From positions 26,604-90,603 of the forward strand of contig JAHHHL010000025.1 of NCBI GenBank assembly GCA_019359375.1: a stretch of DNA of 64,000 bases, read 5' to 3'. The notes under the pieces are model-generated. The model saw nothing but the letters and a program-made list of their open reading frames with translations, had not been told where the DNA came from and ran no database searches. The position numbers and the translations under genes were made by a program. How positions within the stretch are numbered: the first letter of the stretch is position 1; the number at the start of each line of letters is the position of its first letter. Of this stretch, positions 54,475-63,840 are shown one piece after another. The stretch comes from Lyngbya sp. HA4199-MV5 (lineage in GTDB: Bacteria > Cyanobacteriota > Cyanobacteriia > Leptolyngbyales > Leptolyngbyaceae).

Positions 54475-57441
54475 GTGTTTTATAGAGTGCGCCCTTCAAC
54501 GTCGTTTTTACCTCGTTGTCCTCGACAGAAAATTCCACTGCTGGCTGTGCTGATAGTGCCGTTTGTCATGCAGACGATCGCTGCCGTTGGGAGCGTGGGC
54601 TATTTTTCTTACCGCCACGGACAGCAGATGACGAATCACCTTGCCAGTCAGCTAGCAAGGGAGGTTGGTCAGCGCATCGATCAAAACTTAATAGAAGAGA
54701 TACGGGCGGCGGCGGCAATGACTCACAGTACAGCAGCGGTCATCCAGTTTGGTGCTTTAGACCGTCGCGATCGTGTCTTTTTGCAGCCTTTGTTTGAGCA
54801 ACAGTTGAGGCACTTCGAGCAGGCAAAGGCGATCGCCTATGCGAATGAGCGTCGCTCGCTGTTTGCCGTGGGAAAGCAGCCTGGTTCCATGGCCGTCACG
54901 GTTCACACCAGTACTGGCGATGACATGCTGAACCGTTATTTGACCAACAGGCTTATGGTCGAATCGCCGCTTCACAGTCATCCGCCTGGACGCTCGAATT
55001 TGACCTTAGACTCGTGGTATTTAACCGCGAAAGACACTCAAAAACCGCTTTGGCGCTTAGCTCTGGGGCTGACACCGACCGAGCAGCCAGTGCTAACTGC
55101 CGTGTATCTTCAACCGCTGTACGATCGTGTAGACAGATTTAAGGGCGTGCTAGCGGCTTCGATCTCGCTAAACTCGTTGAGCAACGAACTCAGAAGCTTA
55201 AAAATCGCCAAAACAGGACAGGCGTTTATCGTCGATCAACAAGGGTTACTGATTGCCAATTCCAACGGCGATCGCCCCTTCCAACAATTGGGACTCTCAG
55301 ACAAGCGTTCAGCATTGCTAGCAACGATCAGGACTAACACGCCAGTTTCAGAACTTGCCTACAAACGGTTGCGGGCAGACAGAAGCTACGACGTGTTGAC
55401 GGAGCAAGCAGCCGCCTCAATCATAGAGAAGTTTGGCGGGTTCAGCCGCATCCAGACAAGACAGCAGCTCAGCTTTGAGGTCGATCATCAGCGCTACTTT
55501 GCCCACATCGAGCCGCTAGGGCGTGACCAAAACCTGGATTGGCTCGCCGTCGTCGTCGTGCCAGAAGCCGACCTGTCCGACGCGATCGCCAACAATCATC
55601 GCGTGACCTTCTGGCTTTGCGTGGGAGCCCTAGCCGCTGCGATCGCGGTGAGTTGGGCAACCGCCTCCTGGATTGCCAAGCCCATTCTACGACTGAGCCG
55701 CGCTAGCCGTGAACTCGCTTTGGGAGAGTGGAACCATCCCATTGATACCACAAGCCAGATTGCCGAACTCGAAGTGTTGGCGCACTCTTTTAACCAGATG
55801 ACAGAGCATCTACAACAATCGTTTGACCAGGTGATCACGGCACTGCAAGAGTCAGAAGCAAAGTTCACCAAGGTCTTTCGTACCAGCCCAGATGCCATCG
55901 CGATCATGACGTTGCCAGAACGTCGTTACCTTGATGTGAATGACCGCTTTTTGGAGTTTACGGGCTACTCTCGTGAAGAGGCGATCGGTCAGAATGCTGT
56001 AGATCTAAAGCTCATTGTTCAGCCTGATCAGATCACTCATTTTGAAGACGTACTGCACACACATAACCGCGTCCGCGAGATTGAAATTGATTACCGCAAC
56101 AAACAGGGGCAACTGCGAACGGTTCTGGTATCGGCAGAAGTGCTGGAGCTAGAAGGACAGAAACGACTGCTCTGCATTTATCGTGAAATCACGCAACGCA
56201 AACAGCTAGAACTGGCGCTGCAACGCTCAGAAACCAAGCTCAACGATATTCTGATTGGCGCGATCGCCTCCATCACCAGCATTCACATCTTCCCAGATGG
56301 CTCATGGCATTACGACTATTGGTCTAAGGGGTGTGAAACCGTGTTTGGCTACTCGCCCGAAACGTTTATGGCGGATCAAACTCTCTGGCGCAGTCTAGTT
56401 CTACCAGAGGATTTAGAACAGGTACTGGTTTGCAACCCGAAGTGGCTACAGAATCAACAGGCGATGATTACCCAGTACCGCTTTCGACATCGAGACGGTA
56501 CGTTGCGGTGGATATCTGGCTACGTTACGGCTCGATGGGATGAGGCTCTGCAAGGCTGGATCGCCACCGTTGTCGATGTCGATGTGAGCAACACAATGCG
56601 TCTCGAAGCCGAACGGAAACAGGCAGAGGCGGCGTTGCGTCGCAGTGAGGCAACCTTGCGTGAAGCCCAACGAGTGGCACATATTGGCAGTTGGGAGTTT
56701 GATGTGATTGCGAACACCACGCGCTGGTCAGAAGAATTGTTCCAGATTCACGGACTTGATCCTGAGCAGCCCTTACTTAACCCTGTGGAAACCTTACAGT
56801 TTATTCATACAGACGATCGCGCTGCACTGATCAACTTAGTCTCTCAAGCCGTTTCAACCCGTAAAGCCTACGAAAGAGACCTCCGCATTGTCCGCCCAGA
56901 TGGCTCTATTCGGTATGTTGAAGTGAGAGGTATGCCCCTGTTTGATGAGCAGGGGACGTACATCCGTATGGTTGGCACAACGCTAGACATCACAGAGCGC
57001 AAGCAAGCAGAAGAAGCGCTGCGTCAGAGTGAGCAACGTTTTCGCAACGCCTTCGATACAACAGCCGTCAGCATGTGCCTGACCTCTCCACAAGGACGGT
57101 TCTTGCAGGTCAATGCGTCGTTGTGTCAATTGCTGGGCTATAGCGAAGCAGAATTGCTAGCAATGACGTTTGCAGAGCTGACCCATCCCGATGATCTACC
57201 TCTAACACTGGCTTATGCGCAAAAGCTTCTGTCTGGAGAACTAGCCTACTACCATCTCGAAAAGCGCTACCAGCATAAGGATGGTCATACCATCTGGTGC
57301 TTGCTGAGTGTGTCGCTTGTGCGCGATCGCGAAGAGCAACCGCTGTACTTCGTTGCCCAAATGTTACCTGGAACCCATTCATTGCAATCACGCGTGCTCG
57401 CTTTAACGTATGCTCCATCCGTCGTCGATCGTCATCGCTAA
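54475..57441 (+). CDS. Cache-HAMP-PAS4 transmembrane receptor without output domain
   Basis: A 988-residue membrane receptor. A first membrane helix (about 20-42; LLAVLIVPFVMQTIAAVGS), an extracytoplasmic double-Cache sensor (about 45-375; LEVPQLLL-type and RSYDVLTEQAAASIIEKFG regions), a second helix (about 378-402; VTFWLCVGALAAAIAVSWAT), HAMP (about 402-455; WIAKPILRLSRASRELALGE) and four PAS units (about 460-590, 600-725, 735-855, 860-975; YFVAQMLPG closes the last). After the fourth PAS the frame ends with 20 unrelated residues. There is no kinase, GGDEF or methyl-accepting domain, and none is found in other frames downstream. It may signal to a partner kinase or be a truncated hybrid kinase. 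Start is GTG 54475 or GTG 54487. Confidence 0.85.
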   Translation: MFYRVRPSTSFLPRCPRQKIPLLAVLIVPFVMQTIAAVGSVGYFSYRHGQQMTNHLASQLAREVGQRIDQNLIEEIRAAAAMTHSTAAVIQFGALDRRDRVFLQPLFEQQLRHFEQAKAIAYANERRSLFAVGKQPGSMAVTVHTSTGDDMLNRYLTNRLMVESPLHSHPPGRSNLTLDSWYLTAKDTQKPLWRLALGLTPTEQPVLTAVYLQPLYDRVDRFKGVLAASISLNSLSNELRSLKIAKTGQAFIVDQQGLLIANSNGDRPFQQLGLSDKRSALLATIRTNTPVSELAYKRLRADRSYDVLTEQAAASIIEKFGGFSRIQTRQQLSFEVDHQRYFAHIEPLGRDQNLDWLAVVVVPEADLSDAIANNHRVTFWLCVGALAAAIAVSWATASWIAKPILRLSRASRELALGEWNHPIDTTSQIAELEVLAHSFNQMTEHLQQSFDQVITALQESEAKFTKVFRTSPDAIAIMTLPERRYLDVNDRFLEFTGYSREEAIGQNAVDLKLIVQPDQITHFEDVLHTHNRVREIEIDYRNKQGQLRTVLVSAEVLELEGQKRLLCIYREITQRKQLELALQRSETKLNDILIGAIASITSIHIFPDGSWHYDYWSKGCETVFGYSPETFMADQTLWRSLVLPEDLEQVLVCNPKWLQNQQAMITQYRFRHRDGTLRWISGYVTARWDEALQGWIATVVDVDVSNTMRLEAERKQAEAALRRSEATLREAQRVAHIGSWEFDVIANTTRWSEELFQIHGLDPEQPLLNPVETLQFIHTDDRAALINLVSQAVSTRKAYERDLRIVRPDGSIRYVEVRGMPLFDEQGTYIRMVGTTLDITERKQAEEALRQSEQRFRNAFDTTAVSMCLTSPQGRFLQVNASLCQLLGYSEAELLAMTFAELTHPDDLPLTLAYAQKLLSGELAYYHLEKRYQHKDGHTIWCLLSVSLVRDREEQPLYFVAQMLPGTHSLQSRVLALTYAPSVVDRHR

Positions 57442-57612
57442 AGGATCATCTCCGTTCCGGTTAGGCAGATGCACTGGAGCCAAACGCTGATATGCATACC
57501 GCATCAATCGTCGTTACCGCAAGCTTGCCAATCGCCAGCAAACCCCAAAGCTTGTGTCAGGTTTCGAGTTGAAGGTAAGTTAGATGCACCTGGCAAAAGG
57601 GGTGCGCTACGC

Positions 57613-58296
57613 ATGATGATTTTGGTGATCATGGGAAAGGGAGTGCTGACGATCGCACGCTGTGCTAGCTTCCTTGTTCTCACTTTCTCGACCGTACCGT
57701 TGTTACGCGCACAAAATGCCCCCACACTCACCGAACGCATCGACCAAATTGATACCTGCCGTGGCACAACAACTCCACTCACCATCTACACAACCTCTAC
57801 GCTGAGTGGCGCGATCGGCACCGTCCTCGAAAATTCCAGCGTCACCCTTACGGGCATCTTTGGTACAGGAACCGTACAGATTAAAGCGCCTCAGTTGGGA
57901 TGGGTCGCCACCAACACACTGATCTCAAATTGCGGTGGTGCCCCTGATGGCGGCTTACCTGTAGATATTGATACCAATCCTCAGTATTGTCGGCGGCTAC
58001 GAAGTGTTGAACGAGATGGTGCAGCCTACGCCGATTTGCAAACTGGGTTGGTCGCACGTAATACACCAAATGGCACCTTTCAGTACGTAGATACCTCTAA
58101 TCAAACAGACGGTCCCACGAAAGCCGCTGTTGTAAGATTCTCCGGTAGAGTAGCCGACCTGCAAGACGCGGGTGGCAGACGGTGGATTCGTGTCAAATAC
58201 ATCGGTATGGCAGGGTCTCCTCGTGTTGGCTGGGTGCCTAACGGATCAGAGGGCGTTAACCGCAACATTGCTGCCTGTGCCAGCGGACAAAACTAG
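57613..58296 (+). CDS. Secreted SH3-domain protein
   Basis: A 227-residue exported protein. N-terminal signal peptide (about 1-36; GVLTIARCASFLVLTFSTVP, probable cleavage after LLRAQNA). Two SH3_3-like segments: about 55-105 (TIYTTSTLSGAIGTVLENSS) and about 135-195 (GLVARNTPNGTFQYVDTSNQ), each built of short beta strands; the C-terminus includes GWVPNGSEGVNRNIAACA. Four or more Cys (for example DTCRGTT, LISNCGG, PQYCRRL, AACASG) may form disulfides. Such proteins often bind peptidoglycan. The upstream frame (57469) adds 48 residues of no signal character, so ATG 57613 (or the next Met) is chosen. Confidence 0.75.
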   Translation: MMILVIMGKGVLTIARCASFLVLTFSTVPLLRAQNAPTLTERIDQIDTCRGTTTPLTIYTTSTLSGAIGTVLENSSVTLTGIFGTGTVQIKAPQLGWVATNTLISNCGGAPDGGLPVDIDTNPQYCRRLRSVERDGAAYADLQTGLVARNTPNGTFQYVDTSNQTDGPTKAAVVRFSGRVADLQDAGGRRWIRVKYIGMAGSPRVGWVPNGSEGVNRNIAACASGQN

Positions 58297-58660
58297 CGGC
58301 GCACAATAGTTTTTCACCAGGCGGGTTAATGAAGTTCAGGGTCTAGGTCTAGGGTATCAGCTCTTATCTGAATCTCGATGTCGCTTCAAGTGCGATCGGC
58401 AATCTATCAGCAATAAGTGCAGAGAACGCGACGTTGAGTTACCCGTTCATGCGCTCTAGAAGCATTTTAAGCAATAGTTTGAAGCTCAAAAAAGATCGTG
58501 GTAGTAAGCACTCACATCGCTTCTTAATGATATGTAGCTAGTCACCATACAACTTTTCGTTAACACTTCCCTTTAGAAGTTAATAAAGCTAAGATTTTTA
58601 TAAAGGTTAACGTCTAGCCTTTGTTTATAGACTAGCTAACTAATCCATTGTGGGGAATCT
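58297..58660. other. Intergenic region, promoter of the peptidoglycan-binding gene
   Basis: 364 bp of AT-rich spacer before the peptidoglycan-binding gene. GTTAACACTTCCCTTTAG and GAAGTTAATAAAGCTAAG motifs near 58560-58600 may be promoter elements but are not recognised. No hairpin or coding frame seen. Confidence 0.45.
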
Positions 58661-59599
58661 ATGGAAACTTTTGCCTACCTGCATACTGCGTGCGCCTATG
58701 AAGATCCCGCCGCAGCCGAGCTAGCACTGCCTTTTGATCACTTAAGCGTGAAGCAGTTGTCTGGTCAAGCTAGTTTGCTCATGCTGCAACTGCTCGTCCC
58801 CGCGGCAATTCTCGCAGTCGCAGGGCACGCCTCAGCACTTCAGGTTGGCGATCGAGGTGCCGCTGTTAGAACGCTGCAAGACCAATTACGGCAAGCAGGC
58901 TACTTTCAGCGCTCCTCAACCGGGATTTACAAGTCAATCACCGAGAATGCGGTCAAGCGTTTCCAGAAGGATCGGGGTCTACGTGTTGATGGTATTGCTG
59001 GACCTGAAACTCAACGTGCGCTGACAGGGCAGGTATCCGCTACTTCAGAAAACATCTTACCTATTAGCAGTAATAGCAACAGTACAATTTTTAGCAGTAC
59101 TACTATCAATGGGGTCAGTTCCGTTAGTACCTTTCAAAGCTCCACCATTACTACTGGAAGACTGTTGCGCCTCGGTAGTAGAGGATCAGATGTACAAGAT
59201 CTTCAGCAACAGCTTAACGTCAACGGTTACTCGGTTCAAGTCGATGGCATCTTTGGCAATGAGACAGACAACGCCGTTCGTCGATTTCAAAGACAAAAGG
59301 GATTGTACCCAGATGGGGTTGTCGGTTCTGATACAAGATATGCGCTCGGGCTTTCGCCTGATCCAGGTGGAAATGGCTCATCTGCAAGCATCCGCAAGCG
59401 CTATGTGGTTGTAGTCCCCATAAAAGATACTACTACCCTAAACAAAGTCAAGCTGTACGCGCCTGGTGCATCAATTGGTGGTCGTTCAAACCTTGGGAAA
59501 TATGTTGACGCAGGAGCTTCTGATAAGCGAGGCTTGGCAGAAGCAGAAGCGACCCGCCTTCGTGCATTGGGGTTTGATGCTCAGGTGCGCTATTTTTAG
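58661..59599 (+). CDS. Peptidoglycan-binding protein (two PG_binding_1 domains)
   Basis: A 312-residue protein. The N-terminus (METFAYLHTACAYED) is the conserved leader of cyanobacterial peptidoglycan-binding proteins, and a hydrophobic segment (about 37-58; LSGQASLLMLQLLVPAAILA) precedes the folded part. Two PG_binding_1 repeats: about 60-125 (GDRGAAVRTLQDQLRQAGYF, AVKRFQKDRGLRVDGIAGPE) and about 165-228 (GSRGSDVQDLQQQLNVNGYS, AVRRFQRQKGLYPDGVVGSD). A Ser/Thr/Asn-rich linker joins them. The last 65 residues (RYVVVVPIKDTTTLNKVKLY) resemble a SPOR-type domain. Probably anchored in the membrane with binding to the cell wall. A hairpin overlaps its stop, and the Fur gene is convergent. Confidence 0.88.
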   Translation: METFAYLHTACAYEDPAAAELALPFDHLSVKQLSGQASLLMLQLLVPAAILAVAGHASALQVGDRGAAVRTLQDQLRQAGYFQRSSTGIYKSITENAVKRFQKDRGLRVDGIAGPETQRALTGQVSATSENILPISSNSNSTIFSSTTINGVSSVSTFQSSTITTGRLLRLGSRGSDVQDLQQQLNVNGYSVQVDGIFGNETDNAVRRFQRQKGLYPDGVVGSDTRYALGLSPDPGGNGSSASIRKRYVVVVPIKDTTTLNKVKLYAPGASIGGRSNLGKYVDAGASDKRGLAEAEATRLRALGFDAQVRYF

Positions 59600-59619
59600 G
59601 CTGGGATGAAATCCTAGCC
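59599..59619. terminator. Hairpin between convergent genes
   Basis: GGCTGGGAT and ATCCTAGCC (one mismatch) flank a GAA loop, immediately after the TAG of the peptidoglycan-binding gene and about 20 bp from the end of the convergent Fur gene. There is no T run, so termination is only probable. Confidence 0.45.
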
Positions 59620-59640
59620 AACCTGGTGTCCGCCTTCCCT

Positions 59641-60096
59641 CTACATGGGCAAGAGCGATCGCTGGCACGTAGGACAAACCGCATGGATGGTAAGCTGGCA
59701 GTCTAACAAGTGGTAGCCTTCCTTTTGTGCGGTTTTAACTCCCACCTTGAGAATGGAATCGCTCTTAAACTCGATCGTTTTATTGCAGCGAACGCAAATC
59801 AAGTGATGGTGGTGATACGAGGGCTGATTGAGTTCATAGTGCTTATGCCCTTCTGCCAACTCTAGCTCACGCAAAATGCCCATGCGTGCCATCAGCTTAA
59901 GCGTGCGGTAAATGGTAGAAAGGCTAATCGCCTCACCATCATCTTTCAGCGTGTTGTACAAGTCTTCCGCGCTGAGGTGATTGCCCTTGGACAAGTTTTG
60001 AAAGACTTGCAGAATTGTCTCCCGTTGAGGAGTAAGTCGCCATCCCTTTTCATTCAGTTCGGCTTTAAGTGAAGTGGCTGTGTAGGGGATTGCCAT
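59641..60096 (-). CDS. Fur-family metal-dependent regulator (FurA-like)
   Basis: A 151-residue Fur protein. Winged-helix DNA-binding domain (about 1-85; ELNEKGWRLTPQRETILQVF, LSAEDLYNTLKDDGEAISLS, TIYRTLKLMARMGILRELEL) and dimerisation/metal domain (about 86-151). Metal ligands: HKHYE (89-93), HHHH (98-101) and the CxxC pairs CVRC and CPTC that would hold a structural zinc. In cyanobacteria this architecture with two CxxC motifs matches FurA (iron) better than PerR; Zur cannot be excluded from sequence alone. Promoter has three TTATTGAGAA-type boxes, so autoregulation is likely. Convergent with the peptidoglycan-binding gene. Confidence 0.9.
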   Translation of the reverse strand: MAIPYTATSLKAELNEKGWRLTPQRETILQVFQNLSKGNHLSAEDLYNTLKDDGEAISLSTIYRTLKLMARMGILRELELAEGHKHYELNQPSYHHHHLICVRCNKTIEFKSDSILKVGVKTAQKEGYHLLDCQLTIHAVCPTCQRSLLPM

Positions 60097-60103
60097 TTTC
60101 TTC

Positions 60104-60178
60104 TTCTCAATAAATCTGTATTAATGAGAATGATACACAATAAAACTTTTATTTTCAAGTAGCACGCCTTATTGAGAA
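60104..60178. promoter_or_regulatory. Candidate Fur boxes in the fur promoter
   Basis: TTCTCAATAA (60104-60113) and TTAATGAGAA (60121-60130) form a near-perfect dyad 8-34 bp before the Fur start codon; a third, exact copy TTATTGAGAA lies at 60169-60178. AATGAGAATGATAC (60123-60136) resembles the AATGATAAT-type hexamers of iron boxes. Binding is inferred. Confidence 0.55.
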
Positions 60179-60367
60179 TAGATCCCAAAAAGCAGTGTGT
60201 GCGGCAGCAGGAATTTGGTTCTAGCGCGCGCGATCGCAGACACAACAGTAGAATTTATGGCAATAGATAGGCAATAGACAGAGCATAGTCAGATCGCTGC
60301 GAACAGGATGTTGGAGTGAACTAAAAGAAATCGCTCCAGATTAGGAGGACCAGATTGTGCAGAAAGC

Positions 60368-60400
60368 AATCCCCCAACGTCGTCAAAACATCGGGGGATT
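60368..60400 (-). terminator. Probable sigma factor gene terminator
   Basis: AATCCCCC (60368-60375) and GGGGGATT (60393-60400) form an 8-bp GC-rich stem 26 bp past the stop of the sigma factor gene, read on the minus strand. The stretch after the stem has only a short T run. Confidence 0.65.
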
Positions 60401-60425
60401 TGAGCTTTAAGGTACGGAGCTAGCG

Positions 60426-61670
60426 CTAGCTCAGTGATTCTAGATAGTCACGGACACGGTTGCGGCGTTTGGGTTGCCGTAGCTTTTGCAGTGCCTTGGC
60501 TTCAATCTGACGCACTCGTTCGCGTGAAAGGTCAAGCGCACGCCCAATCTCTGCCAGCGAGTAAGGATGCCCATCGCCTAACCCAAAGCGCATTTGAATG
60601 ACATCCCGCTCACGGGTCGTTAGATCTGCCAGGAGTTGCTGCAAGTCGCGGCGCAGTGCCTCCCGCATCAACGTATCTTCTGGCGATACGTCATCCGTTT
60701 CCAATAGGTCTCCGAGTTCAGTATCTTTTTCCTTCCCAACTTTGGTCTCCAGAGACACCGATCGCGGCACTCGTAAGAGCACTTCTCGCACTTGAGGCGC
60801 GGTCATTTCCAGTTCAAGCGCAATGTCTTCAATGGAAGCGGTACGCCCTTTTTCCTGGGAGATTTTGCGCTGCGCTTTCTTAATCTTGTTCAGCTTCTCA
60901 GTAATGTGAACGGGCAGGCGAATGGTGCGGCTTTGGGTGGCGATCGCGCGGGTAATGCCCTGACGAATCCACCAGTAAGCATAGGTGCTAAACCGATAAC
61001 CTTTGGTAGGGTCAAACTTTTCAACCGCACGCTCCAGTCCAAGCGTTCCTTCTTGAATCAGGTCTAGCAGCTCCAGTCCACGATTCTGATACTTCTTGGC
61101 AACGGAGACCACCAGGCGAAGGTTTGCCTTGATCATGTGTTCTTTCGCTCGACCGCCTTCAGACTGAATCTCTTCTAGCGCTTCAACGGTTAAACCAGCT
61201 AATTCAGCCCAGTGGCGCTTCCCTTCTGCCAAGGCGGGCTTCAGGTCTGCTACGGCAACGCCGCCTTCCAGTGCCCATCGCTCTAAGGAGGGACGATGAC
61301 CCAGGTGTGATGCCAGACGATCGTGGGCATCAACTAGCTGCACATAAAGCTGGATAGGACCACCTGCCGTTTCAGCGGCTTCTGTACGCATTTCTAGTAG
61401 GCGCATGTAGCGCTGAACTCGTTGTGCCTCTGAAACTTCCTCGTCACGACCTAAGAGGCGAACGCGACCAATTTCCTGGAGGTACAACCGCACAAGATCG
61501 GTAGTACGACGACTGACATTGCGCTGGAGGTTCGCTGCGTCTGCGTACTCCATTTCGCTGTTCGCAAAGTCATCTACCGTGCGGTCTCCATCAGGATCAC
61601 CGGGTCGAAAGCCCTGGGCATGTAGCTGTTCGTCGTATTCTGCTTCAGCGTAAAAAGAAGATGCTGGCAT
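60426..61670 (-). CDS. sigC: RNA polymerase sigma factor, RpoD/SigA family (SigC-like group 2)
   Basis: A 414-residue group 2 sigma factor. Region 1.2 (TTDLVRLYLQEIGRVRLLGR), a non-conserved 1.2-2 spacer with GHRPSLERWALEGGVAV, region 2 (AKEHMIKANLRLVVSVAKKY, RFSTYAYWWIRQGITRAIAT), region 3 (LPVHITEKLNKIKKAQRKIS) and region 4 (MRFGLGDGHPYSLAEIGRAL, DLSRERVRQIEAKALQKLR) are all intact; region 1.1 is absent. The LLGRDEEVSEAQRVQRYMRL signature and C-terminal DYLESLS are those of cyanobacterial SigC. The ATG at 61670 gives MPASSFYAEAEYD, the usual SigC start; an ATG at 61757 would add 29 residues. Group 2 factors adjust expression under nutrient and light stress. It has a probable terminator at 60368-60400. 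Confidence 0.93.
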   Translation of the reverse strand: MPASSFYAEAEYDEQLHAQGFRPGDPDGDRTVDDFANSEMEYADAANLQRNVSRRTTDLVRLYLQEIGRVRLLGRDEEVSEAQRVQRYMRLLEMRTEAAETAGGPIQLYVQLVDAHDRLASHLGHRPSLERWALEGGVAVADLKPALAEGKRHWAELAGLTVEALEEIQSEGGRAKEHMIKANLRLVVSVAKKYQNRGLELLDLIQEGTLGLERAVEKFDPTKGYRFSTYAYWWIRQGITRAIATQSRTIRLPVHITEKLNKIKKAQRKISQEKGRTASIEDIALELEMTAPQVREVLLRVPRSVSLETKVGKEKDTELGDLLETDDVSPEDTLMREALRRDLQQLLADLTTRERDVIQMRFGLGDGHPYSLAEIGRALDLSRERVRQIEAKALQKLRQPKRRNRVRDYLESLS

Positions 61671-62237
61671 AGTGCTCGTCTCAGTTGCTCCGGGTAAGAG
61701 TAGGCTTCGGTCGGCTGCTTGTTGATAGTGTTCCCGTCCTTGAGGACTAAAGAACATCTTGAAGAGTTCCGTTTGGTCCTTTCTTGAATCAGCCGCCAGG
61801 ATGCTGCGTCGTTGCAGGGCTGCTTTAGTGTGCGATCGAGCGCTAAGCTTGCTCGCTTAGTGCACAACAGGCTAAGAGCAGGGGCATATCGTTTCTGCGG
61901 CTTGGCAGATAGTATAGGAACAAGATGGAGGTCAAACTGGTGACCTGAATCAGATGCTAGGTTAACCTACATCACTTGTAGGGTAATTTCCTGATGTTTT
62001 TGAGGTCTGTTGGCGATCTTCATGAAGGCTTTGAATGACGACTCCTTTCAATTACAGGTCTGTGAAGACGTAACCCAGAGCGATCGCATTGGGTTTATGA
62101 AAGCTTTACAGGCAGAATTGACTCTGCCATCAGCAAGGCACGCTCGACTGATAGCAGGTAGACCATCTGAACATGCCAAGAAGGTGGTCTGAACCAACGT
62201 TTAGACCACATCTTCTTGACTCTCCTGTTGCAGTTGC
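61671..62237. other. Intergenic region upstream of sigC
   Basis: 567 bp that should contain the sigC promoter and leader and the tpiA 3' end. A 60-codon frame on the plus strand (62010-62192) is not protein-like. No repeat or hairpin stands out. Confidence 0.45.
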
Positions 62238-62972
62238 CTACGAAGTGGCAGAAAAGTTGACGATTCGAGCAAAGCTGTCAGGCTGCAAGCTGGCTCCCCC
62301 GACCAGTGCCCCATCAATTTCAGGCTGCTGCAAAATTTCATCCGCATTACCGGAATTGACCGAGCCACCGTACTGAATGGGTACGTCAGGGTTGGTAAGT
62401 TTTGCTCGAATGAGACCAATCACGCGGTTTGCTTCGGCTGAGGCGCAGGTGTCACCTGTCCCGATCGCCCAGATCGGTTCATAGGCAATGACTAGATTGG
62501 TTTGGTCGATTTCTTTAAGCCCATGATCAAGCTGGCTCAAGATCACCGATTCGATCTCGCCAAGATCCCGTTGCTGCTTAGTTTCGCCCACGCACAAGAT
62601 CGGGGTTAAGCCAGCAGCCTGAGCGGCGCGCAAGCGCATGTTGACGGTTTCATCCGTTTCGCCAAAGTATTGTCGCCGCTCACTATGCCCGACAATGACG
62701 TACCGCACGCCGATCTCAGTCAGCATGGGTGCTGCTACCTCTCCGGTGTAGGCACCCGACGTTTCCCAATGAACATTTTGAGCACCGAGGCGAACCAGAC
62801 TGCCGTGCAAAAACTGAGACATCTTGACTAACGCTGTAAAGGGGACGCACAGCACGACCTCTCGATCGTCTGCAACGTCATTGAGTTGAGGCATAAATCC
62901 TTGCAGAAACTCCATTGCTTCTGCTTGGGTTTTATACATTTTCCAGTTGCCAGCAATAACAATTTTTCGCAC
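62238..62972 (-). CDS. tpiA: Triosephosphate isomerase
   Basis: A 244-residue TIM-barrel enzyme interconverting dihydroxyacetone phosphate and glyceraldehyde 3-phosphate in glycolysis and the Calvin cycle. Active-site residues are intact: Asn9 and Lys11 (AGNWKMYKT), His96 ([13 protein letters not shown]) and the base Glu165 ([12 protein letters not shown]). Loop 6 and the phosphate-binding [12 protein letters not shown] and [12 protein letters not shown] are present. The start is GTG at 62972, giving [12 protein letters not shown]; no ATG is available in frame near it. A 13-bp tandem repeat array lies 180 bp upstream. Confidence 0.97.
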   Translation of the reverse strand: MRKIVIAGNWKMYKTQAEAMEFLQGFMPQLNDVADDREVVLCVPFTALVKMSQFLHGSLVRLGAQNVHWETSGAYTGEVAAPMLTEIGVRYVIVGHSERRQYFGETDETVNMRLRAAQAAGLTPILCVGETKQQRDLGEIESVILSQLDHGLKEIDQTNLVIAYEPIWAIGTGDTCASAEANRVIGLIRAKLTNPDVPIQYGGSVNSGNADEILQQPEIDGALVGGASLQPDSFARIVNFSATS

Positions 62973-63148
62973 GGGTCGCTCGGTTGGGGTTTAATGCACA
63001 ATTTACTGCATCATCCAGTCTAAAGCTTCTGGTGACCAACCGATCTAGTTTGACCAAGAGAGACATTGAGAACCAGCGAGTAGCGCAACTAACCCACAGC
63101 GGCAAAGCCAAGCGGACTCGGCACATTCGATGTTTCATCGTTTGTATG

Positions 63149-63195
63149 TGTCTTGTGTAAGTGCCTTGTGTAAATGTCTTGTATAAGTGTCTTGG
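63149..63195. repeat. 13-bp tandem repeat, nearly four units
   Basis: TGTCTTGTGTAAG, TGCCTTGTGTAAA, TGTCTTGTATAAG and a partial TGTCTTGG follow without gaps, between the response regulator stop and the tpiA start. Similar in sequence to the 14-bp array at 12464-12505. Confidence 0.75.
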
Positions 63196-63205
63196 GGTAG
63201 AGGCT

Positions 63206-63592
63206 CTAGGCGCACGCTAAGGTCGCCCTCTGCAAGCAGCGCTCTACAGCAAGTTCTAAATCTTCTAAGAGGTAAGGTTTGCTACTGCAATCGTTGCAGC
63301 CTGCTTGCAGTAGCTTTTGGCAATCGTCTACTCTTGCCAGAGCGGTTACGGCAATCACAGGAATATGTGCCGTTGCAGCGTGGTGTCTTAGAGAATGCAA
63401 GACATCAAACCCGCTGAGGTCGGGCAGCAGGATATCGAGCAAAATCAAATCTGGCGGAGAAGCTTGGGCTAAGGCTAGCGCTGTTTTACCACTTTGAGCC
63501 GTTAGCAGAGTGCGATCGCTCCGAGTAAGGATCTGAGTGACGAGCAATAAGTTATCGTCATTGTCGTCCACCACCAGAATGCACGGCTTCAT
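63206..63592 (-). CDS. Single-domain (CheY-like) response regulator
   Basis: A 128-residue receiver domain. MKPCILVVDDNDDNLLLVTQ carries the acidic pair Asp9-Asp10, ILLDILLPDLSGFDV the phosphorylated Asp53, and Thr83 (AVTALA) and Lys105 (SSKPYLLEDL) complete the active site. No DNA-binding or enzymatic output domain, so it acts by protein contact, for instance with a hybrid kinase or phosphorelay. The ATG at 63592 gives the receiver start; an in-frame ATG at 63685 would add a 31-residue tail without domain character. Not adjacent to a kinase gene; the DICT kinase is 62 kb away. Confidence 0.88.
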   Translation of the reverse strand: MKPCILVVDDNDDNLLLVTQILTRSDRTLLTAQSGKTALALAQASPPDLILLDILLPDLSGFDVLHSLRHHAATAHIPVIAVTALARVDDCQKLLQAGCNDCSSKPYLLEDLELAVERCLQRATLACA

Positions 63593-63840
63593 GCGAGTTG
63601 GTTGCAGGTCGAGACGGCAAAAATCCATGCGCGTTTCAGTGGAAGAAGTGAAGTAATGTGCGTTAGAGAAGTAGGGAGACGGCAAGAGCTTTATTGATTC
63701 TAAAGAGAAATTAAGTAAACTCAGTCAATAATCATGAAATGTGTTTGCGTGTGAGCCTTATCACTAACTAAATCGGGTAAGCCCCCGGCTTTGCCGGGGA
63801 GACGCTCAAAAGTTTGACTGGGTGCAGCCATAGCAGAAAA

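Noticed and set aside
57400..57470. Frameshift restoring a kinase domain after the PAS receptor
   Set aside because: Frames after the stop encode no HisKA or HATPase motif; the next gene is a secreted SH3 protein.
62010..62192. 60-codon plus-strand frame in the sigC-tpiA spacer
   Set aside because: No ribosome binding site of note, no recognised motif, and no evidence of a promoter.
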